Shown piece after piece: positions 1 through 12,690 of a stretch of DNA of 64,000 nt. Origin of the DNA: Candidula unifasciata (taxonomy: Eukaryota; Mollusca; Gastropoda; Stylommatophora; Geomitridae); the NCBI GenBank assembly GCA_905116865.2, contig CAJHNH020000827.1, forward strand, positions 89,501-153,500, given 5' to 3'. A program made the translations under genes and the position numbers. The notes beneath the pieces were generated by a model. The model saw nothing but the letters and a program-made list of their open reading frames with translations. It made no database searches and had not been told where the DNA came from. How positions within the stretch are numbered: the stretch's first letter is position 1; every line of letters starts with the position of its first letter.

Positions 1-526
1 CCCAGCACCAAATTGGGTAAAAAATAAGGCGCTTTTGCACTACCCAGCATACACATTGTGTAAAAATAATGCGCTTTTGCACTACCCAGCATACAAATTG
101 TGTAAAAAATAAGGCGCTTTTGCACTACCCAGCACTAAATTGTGTAAAAATAAGGCGCTTTTGCACTACCCAGCACTAAATTGTGTAAAAATATGGCGCT
201 TTTGCACTACCCAGCACACAAATGTTGTAAAAGTAAGGCGCTTTTGCACTGCCCAGCACCAAATTGGGTAAAAAATAAGGTGCTTTTGCACTACCCAGCA
301 TACAAATTGTGTAAAAATAAGGCGCTTTTGCACTACCCAGCACACAAATTGTGTAAAACTAAGGCGCTTTTGCACTACCCAGCACCAGATTGTGTAAAAC
401 TATGGCGCTTTTGCACTACCCAGCATACAAATTGTGTACAACTAAGGCGCTTTTGCACTACCCAGCATACACATTGTGTAAAAATAAGGCGCTTTTGCAC
501 TACCCAGCACACAAATTGTGTAAAAC
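1..526. repeat. 43-bp minisatellite, about 12 copies, cut by window start
   Basis: The unit is about 43 bp with core gcgcttttgcactacccagc followed by an aaattgtgtaaaaat segment. Copies begin at 29, 71 and 114 and continue to about 526 with few substitutions. Overlapping ORFs on both strands are by-products. It lies in the intron upstream of the first visible PIP4K2 exon. Confidence 0.95.
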
Positions 527-867
527 ATCTTGCTAAGCATGAACGCCTTCTAAGCCAGGCCATTCTCTGAAGGCTCGCTTTTGTTAGCAGAGACATTCAT
601 GGTGGGTGGGAGCCAACTACAGCTGGAGGAGAATTGTGTCCTGGTGGCTAAGTAATATCGTCTTTTCTTTCAGCTGAAGCCCTACAGACTCAGTCGTAGA
701 TATGCACTCCGGGCATATTTTGAGGATAGAAAAAGAATTAGCTACCCGTTTCAAAGCTGCAACACAACGTATGCAGGCGACTAATCACCAGTCGCGCTTG
801 TACACACACAATAGACGGAGGAGGGGAGGGGGTTTAGTTAAATAGAGGTGGGCTGGATGCATAAGTG
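527..867. other. Intron sequence, nothing recognised
   Basis: This is unique-looking intron sequence between the 43-bp minisatellite and the GATA tract. A tcttttctttcag at about 661-673 resembles an acceptor, but no conserved PIP4K residues follow. Confidence 0.4.
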
Positions 868-1394
<527 letters not shown>

Positions 1395-2068
1395 GAATGG
1401 GTGGGTAGGTACATAGAGCGTTTGTTTGCTACACGACGGCATTGACCCCCTTCTTCCAGCCCGACGTGGCAAACATCTTCAGATGTAGAAATGTTCTGTT
1501 GCTCTAAGCTACACGCCTGTGAATGGGGAAGAAAAATACTTCATTTGTATCACCCTCATTTTATGTTATTGGCTGTGTCTAGTCTTGTCTTATCTCATTA
1601 AGTCTAAAGCAAGAGAATGTTAATGCCCATCGCTGTACTTTGGATCAATACTGCGGCAGAAATCAATATATTCTTCACTGAAGTTTACCCACATCGCTTT
1701 GTGTGTGTCTTGACAGGCTCACAGCTTCTGAATTTCCCACAGTTGCATTTGAAAGACAAGAAAGAAACCTTTAAAAAAAAAAAAAAACAAGCAGATCAGT
1801 TGTTTTAGTTTTTTTTTTTCCCTCCACCTCTTTTCTATCCTCGCTTGTGCAAGTTGATATAACGCCGTGTTGACAGCCATGCAGGAGTTAGACACGCCAA
1901 GACGTTGTCGGCGCTATATCTTTCCTTATTTATGAAAATAAAATGTACCAGGTCCAAGTTGATTCTCTTGCGATGATTATCTATAGCTAAGGTTTTTTTT
2001 CTTTCCTATTGTATGTTTGTTCTATCTGTGACAGTTCATTCCTTAGTTTTTTTTTAAACTGCCACTTG
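1395..2068. other. Intron sequence, no feature identified
   Basis: There is a pair of imperfect inverted segments (GATATAACGCCG near 1856 and CGGCGCTATATC near 1909) and A/T runs. No exon or known repeat was recognised. Confidence 0.35.
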
Positions 2069-2069
2069 T

Positions 2070-2290
2070 GTGACTGACTGACTTTCTACCCCACCAGGAC
2101 ATCACACAAGCGATAAACACCCGATGACACAAAGTGCCACCATGCGGATGAGGATCGCCGTGGAGAGGTCCCAGAAACCGCGTTCAGACATTTGGCCATA
2201 TGTATGGCCTGCCTATATTGCGGCCCCTGGCAAAAGCCAGAGTAGGGCTTCGAATGACAAAAAATTTTGTCCTAAAAAGGACGAATCAGG
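2070..2290 (+). mobile_element. Interspersed repeat family C, SINE-like copy
   Basis: It begins tgactgactgactttctacc and runs through ccaccaggacatcacacaag, gagaggtcccagaaaccgcg and ggcccctggcaaaagccag. The same sequence recurs at 4838-5045 (-), 5640-5822 (-), 9448-9620 (+), 28303-28510 (+), 44405-44605 (-) and 53945-54095 (-). No tRNA-like boxes were recognised, so its class is open. Confidence 0.8.
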
Positions 2291-2468
2291 ATTGCCACTT
2301 GTGTCTGTCGAGCGTTTTTCATACACACACACACACACACGCAGGCACGCCTGCATGCGCGCACACACATACAACCAGCGCGCCCCTCCACCCCCAACAC
2401 ATTTTGATATCCTGTATGTAAATGAAACTAATACTTGACACTATCTCATTACAGCCTGTATTTTTCAG

Positions 2469-2566
2469 GTCAATGAGCTCAACTCTGTTAACCTGAGGGT
2501 GATGTTGATGCCCGATGACTTCAAGTCCTACAGTAAAATCCTCGTTGATAACCACATGTTCAACAA
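2469..2566 (+). CDS. PIP4K2: PIP4K2 exon (second coding exon of the gene, first in window)
   Basis: The acceptor is tttttcag and the donor GTAGGT. It reads [17 protein letters not shown] then [15 protein letters not shown] plus two bases of a Lys codon. The obvious downstream GT (after AAGTAG) would add an in-frame stop, so the donor at 2567 is chosen; the split Lys codon is completed by the A at 4659. This part carries the conserved MLMPDDFK segment of the N-terminal dimerisation lobe. A preceding exon ending in GVNH-type sequence is expected but absent from 1-2468. Confidence 0.93.
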
Positions 2567-5500
2567 GTAGGTGCCTTGTTCTTTATTTTTGTCCTTTCTA
2601 CTTGCTCTATTTTCTAAATTTCATACAAAGTCTAACACTCTGGGTGACATTTCTTGAGATTCTCCCATGTGAAAGATGATGGGTCAGAGGTAAAGACTGC
2701 TTGTGACAGTCTCCACATAGCATATACTTCTGTGAGAAGAGGCTGTCTTTGTTTAACTTGGTTGGCTGAGGTTTTAGTTTGATTATTAACTTGCTTATGA
2801 TTGTTAGATTTTACAGCTAAAGTTGTCATGGAAATTACTTTTTTCTGGATTGTTAGATTTTTTAGATGAAGTTTTCTGCGGGATGACGTAGCCCAGGCAT
2901 GTAAAGTGCAGGGCCCGCGAACTGCATGAGGCCCTTTTGGAACGACACTTTTGGCCCGCACAAAGATTAACAAAAGCTAATAATTTGTTTTAAATTATTT
3001 GAAGTAGTTGTTGTGAGTGGCCCTTATGACAACACAAGTGTGACCCTCGGGGGACCCTCAGCTCCGCGTAGCTAGTCTCATCTCAAGTCTTTTAAGTCAC
3101 CTTTTGCAGCTTGCTCAGTACATAGATGATAGGACCTGGCTTTCGCCCCTAAAGTCCTCCTAGAAAAATTTGCAAGCAGGAGAGGTGTGGGTTTCACCCT
3201 TTTTAGGAAATTCATAAGAGAAGTAAGCCCCCCCCCCCTTTCCAGAAGTGTATAGACGTTCTCTTATTAAATATCTGGTTATGAAAAGTGAAGTAAACGA
3301 CCCACCTCCGCGTTATCAGTCATATTGGGTATATAGGGCTAGACCTATATTTTATAATGACCAAACAGCACTTGGTGGGTGATGTGGTCAGTACTACGCA
3401 GGCCACCTTTACTTCCCAGGACTGTACTTGGTACCCACTCAAGGCTGGGTTGACCTGAAAGCCAAGGTCAGTTTTGAAAAAAAAAAGTCTGACCCCAGCC
3501 AGCACCCCAACCCACGACCTTCTAATCCACATGCGAGCATCTAGCGCCTAGACCACGGCGGCTCCCAGTATCTGGTTATACATTTCAAATTATTGTCAAT
3601 ATATTATTATATTTTTTACCTTCACCACAGTATATTATTAATATTATTGTTGTTGTGTTTGTTGTTGTTTTTGTTATTATTGTGCTTTTAAATTAAACTA
3701 AGGCTCAGAAAATTTGAAAACAGGTGAGGTTGAGTCGTGAGCACTCCATTACCACCGTTACCTCCCCCCCCCTCCCCCTCTTTGTTTCAATGTTTTCTTT
3801 GTGTTGGTTACCCCTGGCTTAGTAGACTATAATACTGCTCTTCTCTGCCTCCCTTATGGTACCTGATAACACATTGGTGACAAAAAAACAATGTTCATGT
3901 AAACTCTCAGAGTTAAACCATCTATTTAACATTTTCATACAAAACACACAGACATGGCAAATAGATGGAAACCAGAAAGCAAAAGGCAGATATAGCAACT
4001 CAAAAAGCTGTCGTCGACTCTATAAATGAAGTCAAACAACAAATGATAACCAGTCTATTTTTCTTCCACAACCGTTCACTATTAACATAAATTTCATAAA
4101 AAGAATAAATGCTGGGGAAAAAAGAATGCTTTGGTTTTCAGACAGAAGAAATAGATTGTGAAATATTCTTATCAGAAATATATCAGGTAGAATGAATGGT
4201 ATGCATCAAATGCATTAGTAGACAGCAATTTGTGTAATGTAACGAACTTATGGGAGTGAAACCTGATCAACTACCAAATAGAGCACTGGATGCAGAGGCA
4301 GAGGACCACCACACCAGCAAAATAGAGATAGACAACATCATGAGTGCACTGAACAAACAGTGGTACAGTGTCATTGAGGCAACATGTCTGTTCTTAAAAT
4401 GCAAAATCAAGTTTTTGGCCTCTTCCTGCTTAACAGCAGTATAGATAAAGAAAAGGAGACTTGAGGCTGAACAGTGGAAGAAAGCTAACAGACATTGATT
4501 GGTCAATTTTGATCTTCAAAAGACCAAAATCTGGTGTTGATTGTGATTTGATTTTCCAGAGTATGTGCAAGGGGAGATAAATGGTAAAAAATTTAGGTTT
4601 GTCTAAAACATAATAGATGAGGTAAGGGATTTGAATCAGTCATGATAATCATCTACAGAGATAACATGCCCAGCAGGTTCAAAGTGAAAGAATACTGCCC
4701 TGTTGTGTTTCGGAATTTAAGAGAAAGATTTGGCCTTGATGACACAGACTTCAAGGTAAGAGTTTGAGAGTATTCATCCTCACAATAACTACTAGAGAAC
4801 CTGTGTCATTGAATTGCTTAATCAATCTATCACTTCTCATCCTTCTTAGGGTGAAATTTTTCATTATTTGAAGCCGTACTCTGGCTTTGCCATGGGCCGC
4901 AATATAGCCTGGCCATAAATATGGCCTAAAGGCTGAATGCGGTTTCTGGGACCTCTCTACGGTGATCCTCACCCACATGTTGGCACATTGTGTCATCGGG
5001 TGTTAATCGCTTGTGTGATGCCCTGGTGGGGATAGAAAGTCAGTCGTTTAATCAATCCCCGTCCTCATCGTCATCATCATCATCATTCCGTAACACTACA
5101 TGTCATTGGGTCACCAGTTTCTGTTGACTGTCTCATCCCCTCTCTCCATCTTTGGCGGTCAGTTGCGATGGACTTTATGATTGCATGCCCAGTCAGTCAC
5201 GTTCTGTAACCAGGTCTTTCTTGGTCTGCCTCTTCTCTCCCCTTCCATGCCCTCTACTGAGCCCTGCAGTATTGTTTTTGAGAGGCTCTAAGATATTATT
5301 ACATGTCCATACCATTGCATTTTTCGCCTTTTCACTGTTGTTAAAAGAGGTTCATAGATGCCAATGTGCTGTATAATTTTATGGCAAACATCTTCGTTTG
5401 TAATGTGGTCTCTTTGGGATGTGCCAAAATTTTTTCTGAAACATCGCATTTCTAAAGCTTGTATCTTTCTTTCAAGTTCGGTTTTTAAGGTCCATGTTTC

Positions 5501-8500
5501 ACAGCCATATGTAAATGTACAACTAGTGCTCTGAGCAATCAAATCTTAGTTTTGCATAAAATGTTTTTGGATCTTCATGTTTGCTGCTTGGTAAGGACTG
5601 ATGTTGTCTGGGCAATCCTAGACATGATCCGTCCTCATGTGGGATGAATTTGTCGTTATTTTGAAGCCCCACCCTAGTTGTTGCCAGGGGCTCTAATATA
5701 ACCTAACCGTTGAACACAGTATTTGAGACCTCTTTACAGGTGATCCTCATCCGAATGGTGACACTTTGTGTCACAGGGTGTTTATCACTCAGTGTGATGT
5801 CCCAATGGGGCAAAAAGTAATCATCATGTCATTGAATGCTTGAGTTTGCACTGATTTTATATATATATATATATCATCATCATCATCCGGTGCCCTGCAG
5901 AGTGCTGTGGGCTATCATGCCTCTCCGCAGTCTGCGATCTCCTGTGTGCCGACACATCTCCATGCCATGCAACAAGACTGTCAAGAATCTTCTCTCATTG
6001 TCTTCCTCTATTCCTCCTTCCACAGATCTTTCCAGTGGTCACAAAATGTTCTGTTTTTTCTCTTCTCATAACATGGCCGAAAAATGATGACTGTCTCCTT
6101 CTGATGTCTGTGATAAGTTGTCTTCAGGCTCCTGCCTCTTTCAAAACCTCTTGGTTGCTCTTTTTGGCTGTCCAAGGTATTCTAAGTATTCTTCTGAAAA
6201 ACCACATCTCTGAGGCCTTAAGAAATTGTTTGGCCTGTCTACCGATTGTCCAGGATTCACAGCAATATGTTAAAACTCGATGTATGTAGCAAGCAAGAAT
6301 TATTTTTCTTACTCTCAATGACAAAGATATATTGCACAAGATGTTCTTCATTTATAAAATGCAGCTTTTGCCTGTCCTATTATTAAAAGTTGCAAGCTTG
6401 ATGAGATAGCAAAGACTCTAGGGGGCAGGTATGATGAAGAACAAACTCATTTATTGTTTTAAAAGGCCAGCTGATTGTAGTCTGAACTTACAGTTGGCTA
6501 ACCCTTTTATAATAATGTCTGAGTTTGTTTCTTGTAGGCGTAATTTTTTTTTCTCTGAGTGTACTTTGTTTACTGCCAGGTCCCTTTGAAATTAGCACTG
6601 TACCAGACAATTCATGAAATACTTACGAATACCCGTCTGCTTGCAGTTTCCATGAGCTTTATTTCTAGATCTATACCATCATATTTAGCTGCTTTGCTCA
6701 ATTTGATATTAGTACATTGCTGCCTTCAGCCCTGTATATATATAAAAGCATATGATTTTGACATTTACAACATACAAGCTCAGGAGCTGAACTAAATGAG
6801 TGGTCCAGACAGACTTTAACCCCAAGTCTTATGTTGAGATTTGATTTTCAACCAGTATAGCTCTGCAATCAACCCATGTCTCATAAAATGGACACCAGAT
6901 GATTTTCAGAACTATCATTCCCTTAGTTGGTTCCAGAGCCTGATTTTGGTGGGGGGAAAAAGCATGTTGTAAATGATGCCTACTGAGGAAATATGGTAAA
7001 AATCAGATGTGTTGGGTTAAAAAGCGCATATTTTGCAGCCTAGCTGTAAATCACAGCACAGCATGCCATCTGCCTTTTAACTCTTTTGGTGCCTATAAAT
7101 GCATTATGCTATAGTTATTTTAACTGTTCTTTGGTACTGAAAGAGTTAAAGGGAAATGTAGAAGAAGAAAAGGAGAAGGAAGATCTATCTTGGAAGATGA
7201 GCCATTTAGCAAGGGTAGTAGGCATCCTTCATCATTATTATACTAAGAAGCTGAAGGCTCACCACTTCACATCCTTGTGACAGTTTCTGCAAGGAGAATG
7301 TAGGTCAATTCGAATCCAAAGTTAAAGTCTAGTCGAAAGGATTGACTTTATTGCACCAGGTTTGATCCCACAAACCGCTGCAGGGAAGTAAATCATCTCG
7401 ACTTTAACCTTTAACAAACTCTGTAGCTCCAGTGATGATCCCCAGAGATCCTAATAAAAGATGAACCTGTTAACTGAATTACTTGTCTGTGAAATGGACC
7501 CATGACCTTTAGAGCTCAGGGCAGACGGCTTGACGACTCTGCCATGACGACAACCACTGCAAGGGAATTGAATACCTTCATCTGTTGTTTTTATACTGAC
7601 TAAGGATCTCGTTGAGACTCATTGATCAATGTTTCCTGACAGCATTCATTGACAAAACAGCAGCCAACCTCATGCGACTATCCAGGCCGGAGCGGTGCTC
7701 GACTGCTCATGTCATGGGATAAGAAATTGTTCATCAAGACCCTAGTCTCAGAGGAAGTAGAAATGATGCATCACCTGCTCAAACAGTACCACCAGGTTCA
7801 TGTTATGTTTATTGTCTTTGTCAGTTTTAAGTATTTGTTAAATGTACTACATAAATATTATTAGCTGTGCTGTTGTTAATGATGTTTGAAAGAGAAAATA
7901 TTTCTCTTCAGTGGTGTTTAAAACAAATTTGAGACATACTCATTCAAATTCAAACATACATGCTTGCGCGCGCGCACACACACATACACACTCGCTCGCT
8001 CATGCACGCACACACAAACACACACACATACATACATATATATATATCACATGATTACCCTTTTTGTCAGCAAAAAATGCACTGGAAAACATTGGGTGGA
8101 AAATGTATGCACAGTAAAACAAGATTGATTGCAATTTTGCATGAACTAAGAGACCAAAAGCATCATTTTGTTCATGAGATTGTAGGAAAATGGACTAGAA
8201 CAGATATATACGCCTGTTAGTGATGTAGACAGATTCTTGTGTGGGTTCTAGTGCCTTATTTCAGGGGCAGAAGATCAGACCCACTGTCCCACATCAAGGA
8301 ACTAATTTTCCATGAAGTCAGAGTGCCCAAGATTTTAAGGAACCAACAGTCTACATAAGTATTTCTGGTCTGTAAAACAGATGTGTGCGTAAACCAGGTT
8401 CTGGATTGTGATAAAAGTCCAGAATTGGACGAACAACCAGAACTTTCCGCCACAGTCTATCGCCAGTGAATGTTAAGAAGAAGAAGAAATATACAGATAT

Positions 8501-11500
8501 AATGCGTGGAAGTTGATGATAAATGCATGCAGCAAGACCATTGGTGACAAAAACACTCCCCTGTAGGACATGTTGAACATCAAAAGTTGCGGGCTGCTCA
8601 TTGTGGAGAGCCATTCAGACCAGAGCTAATTTTATGAATTCTCTCAAGATATTTATTCATTATTATCAGTTTTTGCTTGTAGACATCTTCACCTTACCTA
8701 CAGAAACTTAGTAAATTTTGCCCTGAAATTTGTGTTCAGAAACTGAATTGTTCTAGAAGGGCGGGGGTCAAATATCAACGTTTTACTGTAGATAGATAGT
8801 GAATGTTAAACTAAATCTTCTGTAAGACCCTCAGGTGTTCTCCTTGTCAGAAGTGTAAATGTGTATTGTTTGATGTTTCAGTACATTGTGGAGTGCCATG
8901 CACAGACTTTACTGCCCCAGTACCTGGCCATGTACAGGATCACGGTCAATGATGCAGAGACCTATCTGGTAGTTATGCGCAATGTTTTCAGCCCTCGCCT
9001 CACAATACACAAAAAATATGACCTCAAGGTTCGTCATTGCTTTAAAATATTTGATCATGTATTAGTAATTGCATTCACTTGTAGGGAAATTACCTAAACC
9101 CACTACCCCCTAACAAGCAGCATCTTATAAAGGGGCCATTTTTTAGGCTTAGTTAAATCGGACTGTTATACCACAGGAGGCACAGAAATTACAACCTGGT
9201 TATAAACCACAACACAGCATGCCAGCCACCCTTTTAAGGGCAAATATTGAAGAAAAGAAGAAGTACCATGTGTTTCCATATATAAGACGCGCCCATGATT
9301 AAGATCACCACTAATTTTTTAAGCCCAAAATTGTGAAATAATATTTTAAACACATTTCTTGTGTAAGATGGCTCCCCAAATTTAGGTTTAAAAAATGTCA
9401 TCTTTTGCACAGAAAAAATATAATTACTTTTGTAATTACGATTTTAAGTGACGTTCAACCCCACCAGAACCACATCCGATGACACAAATTCCACTATTCG
9501 AAAAAGAATCATCAGGGTACACGGCCCCAAAACCCCATTCAACCGTTAGTTTATATTAAGGTCCCCAACTACAGCCGGGTTGGAAATCTGAAATAACAAG
9601 CATCTGCGTCCCATATTGGGGCGAGGTTTCATAAATAAGGATTTTGCTGTATGTTATTGCTGTTATTAATAATTTATTTTCATTTATTAATTCACGCTAG
9701 TAGCAGTTCTTTGCTTAGATAGCTAAGTTGGGTCGAGTCGTGTTAAGAACCAACATCAGGCCACTAGAGACATTCTCATAAACACTCCACCCTCATTTCA
9801 GCTGCCAGCAAAGAGTTCCACTTCCGATTGTACCAGTGGAAGTCTGACTGTCCTTCTTGCCTTTCCTCTGAGCGTTGAGTGCCAGTCAGAGCCCCTGATC
9901 ATTTCCCACCGCACCGTGATTTACAGACCATAATGATCTGTTCGCACTTTCACACTATTCACTTGCTCTCAAGGGACCTCAACATCTAGCTTGTCATGCA
10001 CCTGGTAATGCAGCACCATCGAATCTATTTGTATGTTAATTTCCCAATACACCTGCATTTCCCAGAGAAATGACCCAGATGATGTTAATTACAAGTGACT
10101 TTTGAAGTGATGCCTACCCCTCTGTGTAGAGCATACGGGTTACAGCATCTTTGGGTAATTTCAGTAATTTCATGCACATAAGTTGAGCCTATAATAAGAA
10201 TTGTTATATAATCTGCCTCACAGAATACAAGAATGCATTGTTTCTTGCAGGGTTCAACTGTAGACAGAAGTGCCAGTGAGAAGGAAAGAGTAAGTATTAC
10301 ATGATGTTCCTAATCTGTTGTTGCTGGTCAGGTATCGCTGAAAATCACCCAGATTCTTAAACATCTATGTGCTTTTGCAGGTCTTTTTTTTTCCCAAGTC
10401 ATTTTCCTTTCATTGCTGTTAATGTAAAACTGGTATGTTTACCATCAGGGTGATATCAACAATCTCTGGCTGTGTATGCTGACCTTAATAAAATTGTATT
10501 TGCCTCTAGAAGAACAGAAGACTTGCAAACTAGCTGTCTGAGTCCTAGATAGAATATGAGGGAGAAGTATATATTGTTTTTTTTTAAATCTTCTTTTTCG
10601 TCTCAATGGTTTAACATCATGGTACAAGAGTAGTAACTCATAAGTGCCCTTTTCTACTTCTAACTCAAGCCTGAGTCTGAAGAATCTCAGCACTGTGCAC
10701 ATACTCCATAGCTCGGGCGAGGATCCTGAAAATACTTTAAGTAGATTTTAAACTCCAAATTTTGCCCAGGCAGCACTGTTAGGCTACTCTTTAAGATATC
10801 CAACTGTTCTTGTTCAGAAACCTGAGTGTTGTTTGCACATCCCTTTTACAGATCTGACTTATTTGTGTGCAGACTGCTGGTTCCTCGCCTCTCGGGCAGA
10901 TGCACTCCAACTTGGAAGGAAGCCTCCAGTTAATCAACTCTTATGACATGCTGTTGGAGAGGCAGTTGGTCTGTTCTTGTTTTCCCCACCATGGGGCCCT
11001 AGAACCCACACAGGGAGCATGTTAGATAACTCCAGTTGTAAAACTGACTGTGAATACTATTCTTGTTTATAACTACATTATAAAACCTTCAACTTTGCCC
11101 TCACATTATCCGTTTATTGTCCTCGTTGTCCGTGTTCATAGTCCATACAATAAACAGAGTGACTTGAACACCTGATACATTTAGTTTCAATCCGGGTAAT
11201 GAATGTTTTAAATTACATCTGTATATTGTTCGTCGTTAATTTGTGTTATAATTGCTTCTGTTATCTATCCTACATTTATTGCCTTTGTCCATTTGTTCCC
11301 AGTTGAAAGAGTTGCCAACATTTAAAGATAATGATTTCCTAAATGATGGTGCTAAAATCAGCATTGGACATGAGCAGAGAAAGAAGTTACTGGATATTCT
11401 CCAGAGTGATGTTGATGTGAGTATCTTACAATTGACATTCTTTGTCTGCTATGGAGAGCAGCTGTTGTTGAAGAGTTATTTATAACCTTCTAACCCTTTT

Positions 11501-12606
11501 AGCCCACAAATGCACACCCCCCCCCCCCCTTCCCCCCCCCCCCCCCCCCCCCCCAAAAAAAATAGGTCATGATCCCATCGGAATTTCAGCAATAACATAA
11601 ATTCTTAACAAAACAACAACAACAAAACCACAAAATTTACACTGGTTACTGAAACAAAATTTTTTATGTATTTATCTGAATTTTTAAAATTTGTGTTTGA
11701 AAATATATAAAGATATGTAAAAGGGGTAATCAGTAAACAGAGAGGATTAATAGAATAAACTTAACAACACAAGCTTTTCTGTCTCAAATTGTTACCCAGT
11801 ATATGCCTGTTGACATTGCTGCTGATATCACTGGTACTTACTAGCCACTTTCTGTCTCGATGCTGTGAGGCATTTCAGGAGCAGAAAAAAAGAAGATGAA
11901 GGTAAAGCCACTTCATCAGTGGTGACATTGGGTGTACAAGCCACTTTATCAGGGGTGACATTGGGTGTACAAGCCACTTTATCAGTGGGGACATTGGGTG
12001 TACAAGCCACTTTATCAGTGGTGACATTGGGTGTACAAGCCACTTTATCAGTGGTGACATTGGGTGTACAAGCCACTTTATCAGTGGTGACATTTGGTGT
12101 ACAAGCCACTTTATCAGTGGTGACATTGGGTGTACAAGCCACTTTATCAGTGGTGACATTGGGTGTACAAGCCACTATATCAGTGGTGACATTGTGTGTA
12201 CAAGCCTCTTTATCAATGGTGACATTGGGTGTACAAGCCACTTTATCAATGGTGACATTGGGTGTACAAGCCACTTTATCAGTGGTGACATTGGGTGAAC
12301 AAGCCACTTTATCAGTGGTGACATTGGGTGAACAAGCCACTTTATCAGTGGTGACATTGGGTGTACAAGCCACTTTATCAATGGTGACATTGGGCGTACA
12401 AGCCACTTCATCAGTAGTGACATTGGGCCTACAAGCCACTTTATGAGTGGTGCAGCTTTTACAGGAATATTTCAGTGATGGAAATGTAAGGTTTACCGCC
12501 TCCTGGAGTGACATATTAAGTGCATTGAAGATCTGGTTTCTGAAACAAATGGGGAGAATATCTTTAACAGCTAGAGTTACTTAAAACAATTTTCTTTAAA
12601 AGCTGG

Positions 12607-12690
<84 letters not shown>

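Noticed and set aside
1..526. CRISPR-like array of 43-bp repeats
   Set aside because: There are no unique spacers, the whole unit repeats, and the context is a eukaryotic intron.
661..780. A missing upstream kinase exon after tcttttctttcag
   Set aside because: The downstream reading frames show no family residues (such as a GVNH-type segment) and no suitable phase.
11828..12514. A 228-codon minus-strand ORF with Cys-Thr-Pro-Asn-Val repeats, looking like a secreted repeat protein
   Set aside because: Period 33 makes every frame open on both strands; all arise from the minisatellite, and it lies inside a kinase intron.
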